From the NCBI GenBank assembly GCA_934615635.1, contig CAKTTT010000013.1, forward strand, positions 1 through 23,634: DNA of 23,634 bases, written 5' to 3'. The position numbers and the translations under genes were made by a program. Source of the DNA: an uncultured Eubacteriales bacterium (GTDB lineage: Bacteria > Bacillota > Clostridia > Oscillospirales > Acutalibacteraceae). Below the pieces are notes generated by a model. That model saw only the letters and a list, made by a program, of their open reading frames with translations. It made no database searches and was not told the origin of the DNA. Below are positions 13,863 to 21,737 of the stretch, piece by piece (the first letter of the stretch is position 1; every line of letters begins with the position of its first letter).

Positions 13863-14582
13863 ATGCTGCTGGATCTACTGCATTCCCTGTCGAATGTGTT
13901 TTACATGGCCCTTCACGTGGTCAATTCCGGTTCCTTTCCCCGACCCCTCACCGCCGCCAGAGAACAGGAGTGCCTGGTCGCCTACCGGGAAAAGGGGGAT
14001 CTGGAGGCGCGCAACGAGCTGATCGAACACAACCTGCGCCTGGTGGCCCATATCATCAAAAAGTATTACAGCTCCGTCCGGGACCAGGACGATTTGATCT
14101 CCATCGGCACCATCGGCCTGATCAAGGCGGTGAGCACCTTCGACTATACCAAGGGCATCCGCTTCGCCACCTATGCCTCCCGCTGCATTGAAAATGAAAT
14201 TCTCATGCACTTCCGTTCCAACAAGAAAACCGCCCAGGACGTATCCATCTCCGATCCCATCGATACGGATAAGGACGGCCATCCCCTCACCCTGATGGAC
14301 GTTATCGCGGAGGACGACACCATCATCGAGGATCTGGACCTGAAAATCAACGCGGAGAAGCTGTATCGGTACATGCGGGATATCCTAGACGACCGGGAGA
14401 AGGAAATCATCGAATGGCGGTACGGCCTGGTAGGCGGCGGCCTGACCCAGCGGGAGGTGGCGAAAAAGCTGAACATCTCCCGCTCCTATGTGTCCCGCAT
14501 TGAGAAAAAGGCGCTGGAAAAGTTGAAAAAACGCTTCGACGCCGGCGACGTCGCCCGGCCGCCGGTGAAACGCTCGCCATAA
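13863..14582 (+). CDS. sigK: Sporulation sigma factor SigK (pro-sigma-K)
   Basis: This 239-aa sigma-70 factor drives late mother-cell transcription during sporulation. Residues 1-20 are a hydrophobic pro-sequence (MLLDLLHSLSNVFYMALHVV) of the kind removed by an intramembrane protease such as SpoIVFB. SGSFPRPLT follows, as in other SigK proteins. Region 2 is about 52-122 (LIEHNLRLVAHIIKKYYSS, DDLISIGTIGLIKAV, FATYASRCIENEILMHFR), region 3 about 123-160 (KKTAQDVSISDPIDTDKDG) and region 4 about 170-228 with the LTQREVAKKLNISRSYVSRIEKKAL helix-turn-helix. GGAGGAG precedes the ATG. The gene is whole, not split by a skin-type element. It stands alone between a terminator and a long non-coding gap. 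Confidence 0.95.
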   Translation: MLLDLLHSLSNVFYMALHVVNSGSFPRPLTAAREQECLVAYREKGDLEARNELIEHNLRLVAHIIKKYYSSVRDQDDLISIGTIGLIKAVSTFDYTKGIRFATYASRCIENEILMHFRSNKKTAQDVSISDPIDTDKDGHPLTLMDVIAEDDTIIEDLDLKINAEKLYRYMRDILDDREKEIIEWRYGLVGGGLTQREVAKKLNISRSYVSRIEKKALEKLKKRFDAGDVARPPVKRSP

Positions 14583-15139
14583 CCGCCTCTTACGTAAAGG
14601 AGAGGGATTCGGATCGTCCTCCTCTGAAATGGCGGCCTTTTGAGGGAAGCCCCGCCCATCGCCGGCCGGCGCTTCCTATATAGAGGCTGAAGAGGGAAAC
14701 ACCCTTAACCGCCCCAAAAGCGGGCGGATGATCCGAGACGGCCGCCTCCGCGGCGGGGAACCGTCAATACGCTCCCTTCTTCGGTGAGAGAAGGGGATCA
14801 AAGGGGGATAACCCGGATCCCCGGCGGCTTTGTATCCGTACGCGGACGGATGGGAAGCGCCTGCATACAGCCGCCCTGCGTATCCCTTCTGAAAGCCTCC
14901 TCCCGCGGCGGACGGATGGGCGCCCGGGCCCCGGAAGAACCTGTCCCCATCTCCCTGCGCGATATCTCCTTCAAAGGGCGGCGCATCCCATCCGCTCTCC
15001 TCGCGTCCGGCAACCGGCATCATCCTCGCCGGGAAACCGCCGCCGAAAAAGTCTTTTACAGGAACCCTTCCCTAAGCGAGGTCCATTGCGAGAATCTTGT
15101 TCACCTGTCCCGGGAAACGCGGACCGGATATCCCACTGA
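14583..15139. other. Long GC-rich non-coding gap with hairpins
   Basis: No supportable gene is present: the longest plus frame (from 14784) lacks a ribosome binding site and has an Arg/Gly/Pro/Ser-biased composition. Two inverted repeats stand out: CCGCCC/GGGCGG (14709-14727) and a nested hairpin with outer GACGG/CCGTC and inner CCGCC/GGCGG (14737-14765). Neither has a T-run. It could be untranslated leader or trailer, a structured RNA, or decayed sequence. Confidence 0.4.
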
Positions 15140-15198
15140 AGCCTATGAGAAAACCGCCGGAGGCCCTGAGGGGTTCTCCGGCGGTTTTCTCATAGGCT
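15140..15198. terminator. Long perfect inverted repeat, bidirectional terminator
   Basis: A 22-bp perfect inverted repeat with arms at 15140-15161 and 15177-15198 encloses a 15-nt loop. The arms contain AAAACCGCCGGA and TCCGGCGGTTTT, so each strand carries a GC stem followed by T-rich sequence. It lies between the plus-strand sigK side and the minus-strand GH13 gene, whose stop is about 150 nt away; 15199-15346 otherwise holds nothing I recognise. Confidence 0.8.
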
Positions 15199-15346
15199 CA
15201 CGCACAGGAATCGGGCAAAGGAGGCTATAGACCCGGCGGCGGGCTTCTCTGCAAGCAACAATCAGCAGCGGCCGAAGGGCGGATATTATTGGAAAGGGCC
15301 CCCTTCCATATGCCTGAAAGCCCCTGGCGGCGACAGAAGCGGCCGA

Positions 15347-17248
15347 TCACGCCCCGGCTTCCCCGTCAATTTCTCCTCCTCCGGCCAAAAGAATGGCGCA
15401 GTCCAGGGGAGGAAGACGCAGCCGTGCATCCTCCACCGTCCCGCCGCCCAAATTCACGGTGCGGCCGCGCCAGGCGGCGGGCAGGGGGATCCAGCGATCC
15501 TCCTCGCTCCGGTTCACCGCACACAGAAGAGCCCCCTCGCCGAACCTCTCCAGGCAGATTACGTCGTTCCCCGCAGGAAGGAAGCGGATCCCTCCCTCCT
15601 TCAGCACGGAAGCGACCCGCCGCATCTGCCCCAGCCTGCGATACCAGCTTAAAAGCCCCGCATCCTCTTCTCCCCAGGGATAACACCCCCGGTTAAAGGG
15701 ATCCTTGTACCCCTCCAGACCCGCCTCATCCCCATAGTAGATACAGGGCACCCCCGGCAGGCAGTATTGCAGCGCCGTAGCGAGGCGCATCAGGGCCAGT
15801 CCCCGTCGCCGCTCCGTCCCGCTCAGCCGGCGGGCGGCCTGCCAGTCCCGGCCCCGCCCGCCGTCCGGCTCTCCGGCCAGGGCGGTGATCGCCCGCTCGG
15901 TGTCATGGGTGCCGATGTGATTCATCAGCAGCCGCAGCGCCTGGGGAGGATACTGCTCGGCGATATTCATCACCGTGTTCACAAAGTCCGCCGCCGCCCC
16001 GCCCCGCAGAAATGCCAGAATCGCCTCTCGGAAGGGATAGTTCATCACGCTGTCCAACTGGCGGCCCAACAGATACCGGCGGCGGTGGCCGTAGCTATGC
16101 TTGGTGCTGGCGTCCTCCCACACCTCTCCCAGCAGTAGGGCATCCGGCTGCTCCGCCTTAACCGCCCGGCGCAGCCCGTCCAGAAAGGCGTCGGGCAGCT
16201 CGTCGGCCACGTCCAGCCGCCAGCCGGCCGCGCCCGCCCGCAGCCAGCGCCGCACGATGCCCTTTTCTCCCAGCATATAGGCCATATAGCCGGGGTTGGT
16301 CTCTTCCACCTCCGGCAGGGTGTCGAACCCCCACCAGCCGACGTAATCGTCCGGCCAGCGGCGGAAATGATACCAGGGAAAATAGGGAGAGGCGGGGGAA
16401 TTGTAGGCGCCCGGCCCCGGATACCGGCCCTCCCGGTTGAAATACCGGCTGTCCGCCCCCGTGTGGCTGAACACCCCGTCCAGGATCACCCGGATCCCCA
16501 GCCGGGCGGCGGTTTCGGTCAGGGAGCGAAAATCCTCCTCCTCTCCCAGCAGCGGATCCACCCTCTCGTAATCCGCCGTATCATACCGATGGTTGGAATG
16601 GGCCTCGAAAATGGGGTTGAGATACAGGCAGGTGACCCCCAGCTCCTTGAGCCGGTCCAGCCCCTCCTCTATTCCCCGGAGATCCCCCTGGAAATAGTCG
16701 TTGTTGCGCACCTTGCCCAGGGCGTCCGGCTGGTAAACCGGCTGACCGCCCCAATCCTCCCGCAGCGTCCGGTCCTCCGGCACCCCGGTTTTCCCCTCTC
16801 CCATCCGGGAACGCAGCGACCGGGCAAACCGGTCGGGAAAAATCTGATACATCACCCCACCGGCCAGCCAGGCGGGTGTTTCATACTCCCCCTCGTAAGC
16901 CGTGAGCTGCCACAGCTCCCCCGGCTGCTCCCCGCAGAGGGCGCCGCCGTCCGCCCGGCGGCTCAGATGCCTCGTCCCGCCGGGGATATCCAGTTCAAAG
17001 CCGTAAAAATAAAGACCGCTCTCCGCCGGGGCGTAGTGGCAATCCCACCACTCCCGGTCCTCGCCCTCCATTCCCGCCCAGAACATTCCATAGCGTTCCT
17101 CCGCTTTCCCGTCGGGGCAAACCCGCAGCCGGCAGCCGGAGCAGCCCCACCCCCGGGGCAGGCAGACCCGGAAGAAGACCGGGGTTCCCGCCGCCACCGC
17201 CCCAAAGGGCGACCGGTAGCGGATATCGCGCGAATCAAACCATTCCAA
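15347..17248 (-). CDS. GH13 alpha-amylase-family enzyme, neopullulanase/cyclomaltodextrinase-like
   Basis: This 633-aa cytoplasmic enzyme hydrolyses alpha-glucans such as maltodextrins; no signal peptide is present. Residues 1-120 look like the N-terminal beta-sandwich of the cyclomaltodextrinase group. The TIM barrel begins around YQIFPDRFA (134-142). Catalytic residues are D346 (nucleophile, GWRLDVADE), E375 (acid/base, LLGEVWED) and D449 (NHIGTHDTE), with conserved region I DGVFSHTG at 257-264. After about residue 545 comes a small C-terminal beta domain. The start is TTG at 17248, with AGGAGG 7 nt ahead; no in-frame ATG is better placed. It converges on sigK and diverges from the Rrf2 gene. 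The exact substrate cannot be fixed from sequence. Confidence 0.92.
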   Translation of the reverse strand: MEWFDSRDIRYRSPFGAVAAGTPVFFRVCLPRGWGCSGCRLRVCPDGKAEERYGMFWAGMEGEDREWWDCHYAPAESGLYFYGFELDIPGGTRHLSRRADGGALCGEQPGELWQLTAYEGEYETPAWLAGGVMYQIFPDRFARSLRSRMGEGKTGVPEDRTLREDWGGQPVYQPDALGKVRNNDYFQGDLRGIEEGLDRLKELGVTCLYLNPIFEAHSNHRYDTADYERVDPLLGEEEDFRSLTETAARLGIRVILDGVFSHTGADSRYFNREGRYPGPGAYNSPASPYFPWYHFRRWPDDYVGWWGFDTLPEVEETNPGYMAYMLGEKGIVRRWLRAGAAGWRLDVADELPDAFLDGLRRAVKAEQPDALLLGEVWEDASTKHSYGHRRRYLLGRQLDSVMNYPFREAILAFLRGGAAADFVNTVMNIAEQYPPQALRLLMNHIGTHDTERAITALAGEPDGGRGRDWQAARRLSGTERRRGLALMRLATALQYCLPGVPCIYYGDEAGLEGYKDPFNRGCYPWGEEDAGLLSWYRRLGQMRRVASVLKEGGIRFLPAGNDVICLERFGEGALLCAVNRSEEDRWIPLPAAWRGRTVNLGGGTVEDARLRLPPLDCAILLAGGGEIDGEAGA

Positions 17249-17302
17249 ATCGGTTCCTCCTCATTCCGGCGGGCCCGCCCAAGGGCCCCCGCCATACGTT
17301 TT

Positions 17303-17311
17303 AGTATACCA
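17303..17311 (-). promoter_or_regulatory. Extended -10 promoter of the GH13 gene
   Basis: TGGTATACT on the minus strand (17311-17303) is an extended -10 about 55 bp before the TTG start. The -35 position has only TGGAAA, which the extended -10 may offset. Confidence 0.55.
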
Positions 17312-17358
17312 CACCGGCCCTTTCCTTTCCAGCCCCAGCTCTTTCCTTGTTTTTGTGA

Positions 17359-17387
17359 TTGAACCCCGGGGGAAAATGCGCTATAAT
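17359..17387 (+). promoter_or_regulatory. Sigma-A-type promoter of the Rrf2-led operon
   Basis: TTGAAC (17359-17364), 17 bp, TATAAT (17382-17387). Transcription would start near 17394, leaving a leader of about 70 nt before the ATG at 17464. Confidence 0.82.
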
Positions 17388-17463
17388 AAAGGATACTGTA
17401 TAGATTATGGGAAAAGCAGCTTCGTTTCCATCCGCGCTGAAAGGGAAAGGACAGGATTTTTCA

Positions 17464-17904
17464 ATGAAAATATCAACCAAGGGGCGGTATGGCCTGCGGC
17501 TGATGGTGGATCTGGCGGTCCACTATGAGCAGGGACTGGTGCCCCTCAAGGAAATCGCCGTGAGACAGGAGATTTCCGAAAAATATCTGGAACAGATCAT
17601 GATGCAGCTCAACCGTTCCGGGCTGGTGCGCAGCGTGCGGGGCGCCCAGGGTGGCTATTGCCTCGCCCAGCCCCCGGAAAGCATCACGGTGGGCGCGGTC
17701 CTCCGGGTTATGGAGGGCTCGCTGGCCCCGGTGGACTGCGTATCCGGTGAAGGGGGCCCGGGCTGCGACCGGATGGACCGCTGCGTCACCGTGACAGTGT
17801 GGCAGAAGCTGAAGGAGGCGGTGGAGGGCGTGGTGGACGCCATCACCCTGCGGGACCTGGCAAACGATTACTACCGCAAAAATCCCCCGGATTACTGTAT
17901 CTGA
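17464..17904 (+). CDS. Rrf2/IscR-family transcriptional regulator
   Basis: A 146-aa winged helix-turn-helix repressor. MKISTKGRYGLRLMVDLA and LKEIAVRQEISEKYLEQIMMQLNRSGLVRSVRGAQGGY are standard Rrf2 signatures. C92, C101 and C107 lie in the loop where IscR and its relatives bind an iron-sulphur cluster, so sensing of Fe-S status, redox or NO is likely. ATG 17464 follows AAGGACAGG; an open frame from 17407 is longer but without family similarity. It is first in a run of plus-strand genes (HD hydrolase 36 nt later, then the phosphatase). No iscS/iscU genes lie in the window, so this is not the usual isc-operon setting. Confidence 0.93.
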   Translation: MKISTKGRYGLRLMVDLAVHYEQGLVPLKEIAVRQEISEKYLEQIMMQLNRSGLVRSVRGAQGGYCLAQPPESITVGAVLRVMEGSLAPVDCVSGEGGPGCDRMDRCVTVTVWQKLKEAVEGVVDAITLRDLANDYYRKNPPDYCI

Positions 17905-17940
17905 TCTCATTTATTTCCATTGTGGAAGGGCGGCATACGG

Positions 17941-18462
17941 ATGGATAGGCGGATCACGGCCGTTCAGCAGGCGGCCATGGCTTACGACGCGGGGGATCCC
18001 GCCCGGATTCAGCATTTGATGAAGGTGTGGGCTTTCGCCCGCTTCATCGGCCGGCGGGAGGGTCTGCCGCCAGAACAGCAGGAAACGCTGGAGCTGGCCG
18101 CCCTGCTTCACGATATCGGCATCCATCAGGCGGAACAGATTCACGGCTCGTCGGCCGGCCGCTATCAGGAGCTGGAAGGCCCTCCCATCGCCCGCCGGAT
18201 GCTGACGCAGGTCGGCTGCCCCGCGCCGGTGAGGGAGCGGGTCTGCACCCTGATCGGCCGTCACCACACCTATATGGATGTGGACGGAGCCGATTGCCGG
18301 ATTCTGCTGGAGGCGGATCTGCTGGTGAACATCAGTGAGGAGGGGCTCTCCCCCGCCGCTGTCCGCGCCGCCCGGGAAAGGGTTTTCCGCACGGCGGCCG
18401 GAAAGGCCCTGCTGGATACTCTGTACGGCCAAACGATAAAGGCGGAGGAGAAAAACCCATGA
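17941..18462 (+). CDS. HD-domain metal-dependent phosphohydrolase
   Basis: The protein is 173 aa. HD-fold metal ligands are H25 (RIQHLMKVWAFAR), H57-D58 (LLHDIG), His in GRHHTY (108/109) and D126 (LLEADLLVNI). HD proteins of this small type cleave phosphate esters of nucleotides or similar compounds; the substrate is not evident. ATG 17941 follows GGAAGGGCGG; a TTG seven codons upstream is less likely. It lies 36 nt behind the Rrf2 gene and its end overlaps the phosphatase start by 4 nt (ATGA), which indicates translational coupling. Confidence 0.87.
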   Translation: MDRRITAVQQAAMAYDAGDPARIQHLMKVWAFARFIGRREGLPPEQQETLELAALLHDIGIHQAEQIHGSSAGRYQELEGPPIARRMLTQVGCPAPVRERVCTLIGRHHTYMDVDGADCRILLEADLLVNISEEGLSPAAVRAARERVFRTAAGKALLDTLYGQTIKAEEKNP

Positions 18463-18884
18463 TGATCCTGTTTGTCTGCACCGGTAACACCTGCCGCAGC
18501 CCCATGGCCGCCGCGCTGATGCGCCGCCGGCTTGACAGAGCGGGCGCAGGCGATATAATAGTGGACAGCGCCGGTCTGGCCGCCGGGGGGGAGACCGTTA
18601 CCCCGGAGGCGGCCGCCGCGATGGAAGAAATCGGCCTTCCTATCGCCGGCCGGCGCTCCCGCCCCCTCACCGCCGCCCTTTGCCGGGAAGCGGATATCAT
18701 TGCCGTCATGACCCCCGGCCACGCGGCGGCTTTGGCCGCTTACGGCACGCCGCCGGAAAAAATCCGGCTGCTGGGTGGCGGCATTCCGGATCCTTATGGC
18801 GGGAACACCGCCCTCTATCGCCAAACCCGGGATGCGCTGGAGCTGGCGGTGGATGCGCTGGCGGAGGAGCTGCTGGGCAAGTAA
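18459..18884 (+). CDS. Low-molecular-weight protein phosphatase, YwlE-like (predicted protein-arginine phosphatase)
   Basis: This 141-aa phosphatase has its P-loop near the N-terminus: C7-T-G-N-T11-C12-R13-S. C7 is the nucleophile, R13 binds phosphate and D111 (IPDPYGG) is the general acid. Thr at position 11, at the same place as in B. subtilis YwlE, is known to favour phosphoarginine over phosphotyrosine, so removal of McsB/ClpCP-type arginine marks is the likely role. No mcsB is in the window. It overlaps the HD gene by 4 nt and shares its transcript. Confidence 0.92.
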   Translation: MMILFVCTGNTCRSPMAAALMRRRLDRAGAGDIIVDSAGLAAGGETVTPEAAAAMEEIGLPIAGRRSRPLTAALCREADIIAVMTPGHAAALAAYGTPPEKIRLLGGGIPDPYGGNTALYRQTRDALELAVDALAEELLGK

Positions 18885-18904
18885 GGGGATATTTACGGTC
18901 GGTT

Positions 18905-18922
18905 TATAATTTGTAAATTATA
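18905..18922. promoter_or_regulatory. Perfect palindrome upstream of rimI
   Basis: TATAATTT-GT-AAATTATA is an 18-bp inverted repeat with 8-bp arms, in an AT-rich gap of 56 nt in an otherwise GC-rich operon, about 20 nt before the rimI ATG. It contains a TATAAT but no good -35, so it may be an operator or part of an internal promoter. Confidence 0.45.
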
Positions 18923-18940
18923 CAAAAGAAAGGGTTTGTT

Positions 18941-19414
18941 ATGGACGCGCACAGTACAAAGCCCCCTGCAGGCATCGTGATCACCCCCATGCACGCCGAT
19001 CACCTGGATGATCTGGCGGATCTGGAAAGCATGACCTTTTCCACCCCCTGGTCCTATGACGCGCTGGCAGAGGAGCTGCAAAATCCGCTGGCCGTGTTCT
19101 ATGTGGCGGAGGATGTGGAGGCGGAAAGCGCCGTGGGATACCTGGGGATGCATCACATCCTGGACGAGGGCTTCATCACCAACATCGTGGTTCATCCCGC
19201 TCACCGGCGGCAGGGGATCGCGGCGGCGCTGCTGGCCGAGGCCAGAGCCTATGCCAGAAAAAACGAGATGACGCGGATCTGTCTGGAGGTACGCGCCTCC
19301 AATGCCGCTGCGCGGAGCCTCTACGAGGATTTCGGATTTGAGGAGGACGGGGTGCGGCCCGGCTTTTACGATTCTCCCAAGGAGGATGCCGTTCTTTACT
19401 CTTTGTATATTTGA
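18941..19414 (+). CDS. rimI: Ribosomal protein S18-alanine N-acetyltransferase
   Basis: This is a 157-aa GNAT-fold enzyme that acetylates the N-terminal alanine of ribosomal protein S18. The acetyl-CoA-binding motif HPAHRRQGIAAALL is at about residues 83-96, and the closing ASNAAARSLYEDFGFEEDGVRPGFY is typical of RimI. LESMTFSTPWSYDALAEEL near the N-terminus is also a RimI signature. A GAAAGGG precedes the ATG at 18941. RimI genes usually sit beside the tsa genes for tRNA t6A synthesis; here smpB and a long gap separate it from tsaD, and tsaB and tsaE are absent from the window. Confidence 0.93.
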   Translation: MDAHSTKPPAGIVITPMHADHLDDLADLESMTFSTPWSYDALAEELQNPLAVFYVAEDVEAESAVGYLGMHHILDEGFITNIVVHPAHRRQGIAAALLAEARAYARKNEMTRICLEVRASNAAARSLYEDFGFEEDGVRPGFYDSPKEDAVLYSLYI

Positions 19415-19445
19415 TCCATCATATTGCAGAAAGGGGGCGGATGTC

Positions 19446-19916
19446 ATGGCCGCCAAGGAAAACACCAAAACCATTGCTTCCAACAAAAAGGCCTTCCACG
19501 ATTATTTTGTGGAGGAATCCCTGGAAGCGGGGATCGAGCTGGCGGGAACGGAGGTCAAATCCCTGCGGCAGGGCGCGGTCAATCTCAAAGACGCCTGGTG
19601 CTCCATTGAAGAGGGCGAAATTCTCGTCAATGGGATGCATATCAGCCCCTATGATAAGGGAAATATCTTCAATCGGGAACCGCTGCGTCCCCGCCGCCTG
19701 CTGCTGCACAAGCGGGAAATTCTGCGGCTGTTCGGCCTGATGAAGCAGCAAGGCTACACCCTGATCCCCCTCTCCCTGTATTTCAAGGGCTCCTTGGTGA
19801 AGGTGCAGGTGGGGCTCTGCAGGGGCAAGAAGCTTTACGACAAGCGGGAGGACGCCGCCCGCCGGGACATGAAGCGGGAGGCGGACCGGGCGCTGAAGGA
19901 GCGCAACGCCCGCTGA
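19446..19916 (+). CDS. smpB: SsrA-binding protein SmpB
   Basis: This 156-aa RNA-binding protein partners tmRNA in rescuing stalled ribosomes. Family marks are the N-terminal NKKAFHDYFVEESLEAGIELAGTEVKSLR, then DKGNIFNREPLRPRRLLLHKREI, YFKGSLVKVQVGLCRGKKLYDKR, and the basic tail RRDMKREADRALKERNAR that enters the decoding centre. The length is normal. ATG 19446 follows AAAGGGGGCGG; the frame extends upstream over rimI and is not used there. It lies 31 nt after rimI. The tmRNA gene itself was looked for in the next 700 nt and not found. Confidence 0.96.
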   Translation: MAAKENTKTIASNKKAFHDYFVEESLEAGIELAGTEVKSLRQGAVNLKDAWCSIEEGEILVNGMHISPYDKGNIFNREPLRPRRLLLHKREILRLFGLMKQQGYTLIPLSLYFKGSLVKVQVGLCRGKKLYDKREDAARRDMKREADRALKERNAR

Positions 19917-20628
19917 CGGCGGGCTCCCGCCCAAGGGGGAGGGGACTCCTGCCGCCGGATCGCGTCGCGGAAAAGAATGCGATATGCCGGACGCCCGGGT
20001 GAGCACCATGGCTTGGGACAATGTTTAGCGGGAGCGCCGTTATCCGGCGCCCGCCCCGCTTCACTGGCGCCGCCGGACGAAAATCCGGCCGGTTCCTCCG
20101 GGAACCGGACTCCCTGCTCGGCCGCCCGGCCCCGCGTTGGAGCGGAACCGCAGGGGCGCGCAGCGCCTTGTATGTGGCCGGCTTGGGGCGGCGGGTCACC
20201 GCGACAGACCCGCCCTCCGTGGCGGTGAAGAATACCTGGAGAGTGGCGGGGGAAAAGGAAGTGAATCGCGTCTTTTCTGTTTTCCGAAAAGACGCGCGGT
20301 GCCTCCCCCGCCTCCTTCATCATTCTCATCCGCCCAAGCGGACTTCGTTTATGAAAGCGGGATGTTCCATCCTCCGGCTTCTCGAGCCGGGCGGCTGATT
20401 TGGCTTGATCGATTTTGCCGGAGGAGAGGACGGCGCGGAGGAGATCGGCGGCTGGTCTTTTTAGGAAAAGCCCGGCCCGACAGGGCTTTCCCGTTGGAGA
20501 TGCTCCCACGCCTTTTTCAGTCGGAACAGGATATCGCCAGCATTGAAAAATATCGGGAGGATAGGTCGGGAACCCTGCAGGCGCGGGGTTCCTGTAGCTA
20601 GTCCGTTCCGCAGGAAATGAGGCTTTCC
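19917..20628. other. Long GC-rich gap between smpB and tsaD with nested hairpins
   Basis: No gene here is supported in either strand. Directly after the smpB stop is GGCGGG-CT-CCCGCC (19918-19931). The most striking structure is at 20245-20312: outer GGCGGGGG/CCCCCGCC (8 bp) around an inner perfect 11-bp stem, CGCGTCTTTTC (20267-20277) with GAAAAGACGCG (20286-20296). Near 20464-20491 is a GGAAAAGCCC/GGGCTTTCC hairpin with one bulged base, and GGAACCC/GGGTTCC occurs near 20570-20592. No T-run follows the large hairpins, and no promoter for tsaD was recognised. Confidence 0.45.
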
Positions 20629-21639
20629 ATGCATATATTAGGTATCGAATCTTCCTGCGACGAAACCGCCGCCGCGGTGGTGCGGGACGGGAGAACCGTT
20701 CTCTCCAGCATCGTGGCCTCCCAGGTGGAGGAGCACAAGCTGTACGGCGGCGTGGTGCCGGAGATCGCCAGCCGCCGCCACGCGGAGGCCATCAGCGGGG
20801 TGGTACGGCAGGCGCTGGAGCAGGCAGGACTTTCTCTGGATGCGATCGATGCGGTGGCCGTTACCCACGCGCCTGGCCTGATCGGCGCGCTGCTGGTAGG
20901 GGTCAACTTCGCCAAGGGACTGGCCCTGGCGGCGGGCAAACCCCTGGTTCCGGTCCACCACCTCCGCTCCCATATCGCCGCCAACTATCTGGCCTTCCCC
21001 GAGCTGGAGCCTCCCTTCCTCTGCCTGGTGGTCTCCGGCGGGCACAGCCACATCGTGCAGGCGGAGGATTACACCCGCTTCCGCGTGCTGGGCCGCACCC
21101 GGGACGACGCGGCGGGGGAATGCTTCGATAAGGCCGCCCGCGCCATGGGAATGCCCTACCCCGGCGGGATCCACCTGGATCGTCTGGCCGCCTCCGGCGA
21201 TCCCAACGCCTATCGTCTGCCCAGACCCAGGGTGGAGGGCAGCGAGCTGGACTTCAGTTTTTCCGGCCTCAAAACAGCGGTCATCAATCTGCTGCATCAT
21301 GCAGAGCAAAAGGGGGACAAGGTGGATATCCCCGGCCTGGCCGCCTCCTTCCAGCATACGGTGGTGGATATCCTCTGCGACCACACCCTGCTGGCCGCCG
21401 AGCGCGCCGGCGCGGAGACGCTTGTGCTGGCGGGAGGCGTCTCCGCCAACTCCGGCCTGCGCCGCGAAATGCAGGCCCGCTGCGCCGCCCGGGACCTGCG
21501 GCTCTTCTATCCGCCGCTGGAGCTGTGCGGGGATAACGCCGCCATGGTGGCGGCCCAGGGGTATTACGAGTATCGGGCAGGGCATTCGGCAGGAATGGAT
21601 TTAAACGCCTGCGCCACAATGTCCATAGAAGGGGAATAA
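20629..21639 (+). CDS. tsaD: tRNA threonylcarbamoyladenosine transferase subunit TsaD
   Basis: The 336-aa Kae1/TsaD protein transfers threonylcarbamoyl to A37 of ANN-decoding tRNAs, working with TsaB and TsaE. It opens MHILGIESSCDETAAAVV, the ASKHA-fold signature. Metal ligands are H111 and H115 (HHLRSH), at the same positions as in E. coli, and the Asp of LCGDNAAMVAAQG near the end. LVVSGGHSH and FSFSGLKTAV are further family motifs. Start 20629 is preferred because GAGG ends 6 nt before it; the ATG at 20617 has AGGA only 3 nt away. It follows a 700-nt gap and lies before the separately promoted pckG. Confidence 0.96.
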   Translation: MHILGIESSCDETAAAVVRDGRTVLSSIVASQVEEHKLYGGVVPEIASRRHAEAISGVVRQALEQAGLSLDAIDAVAVTHAPGLIGALLVGVNFAKGLALAAGKPLVPVHHLRSHIAANYLAFPELEPPFLCLVVSGGHSHIVQAEDYTRFRVLGRTRDDAAGECFDKAARAMGMPYPGGIHLDRLAASGDPNAYRLPRPRVEGSELDFSFSGLKTAVINLLHHAEQKGDKVDIPGLAASFQHTVVDILCDHTLLAAERAGAETLVLAGGVSANSGLRREMQARCAARDLRLFYPPLELCGDNAAMVAAQGYYEYRAGHSAGMDLNACATMSIEGE

Positions 21640-21737
21640 TCCGGCTGAAACGGCCGCATTTTGCAGGATTGTCTTCCCGAATATGCAATTTCTACGATTT
21701 ATGTTAAAAAATTATCGGATTATTCACATTTTAGCCA

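Noticed and set aside
14784..15230. 148-codon plus-strand frame in the gap after sigK
   Set aside because: It runs into the terminator hairpin, has no ribosome binding site and has a random-looking Arg/Gly/Pro/Ser composition.
19917..20616. Possible tmRNA (ssrA) gene next to smpB
   Set aside because: Neither the conserved 5' end nor the 3' CCA-proximal T-arm of tmRNA, nor a tag-like small frame, was found on either strand.
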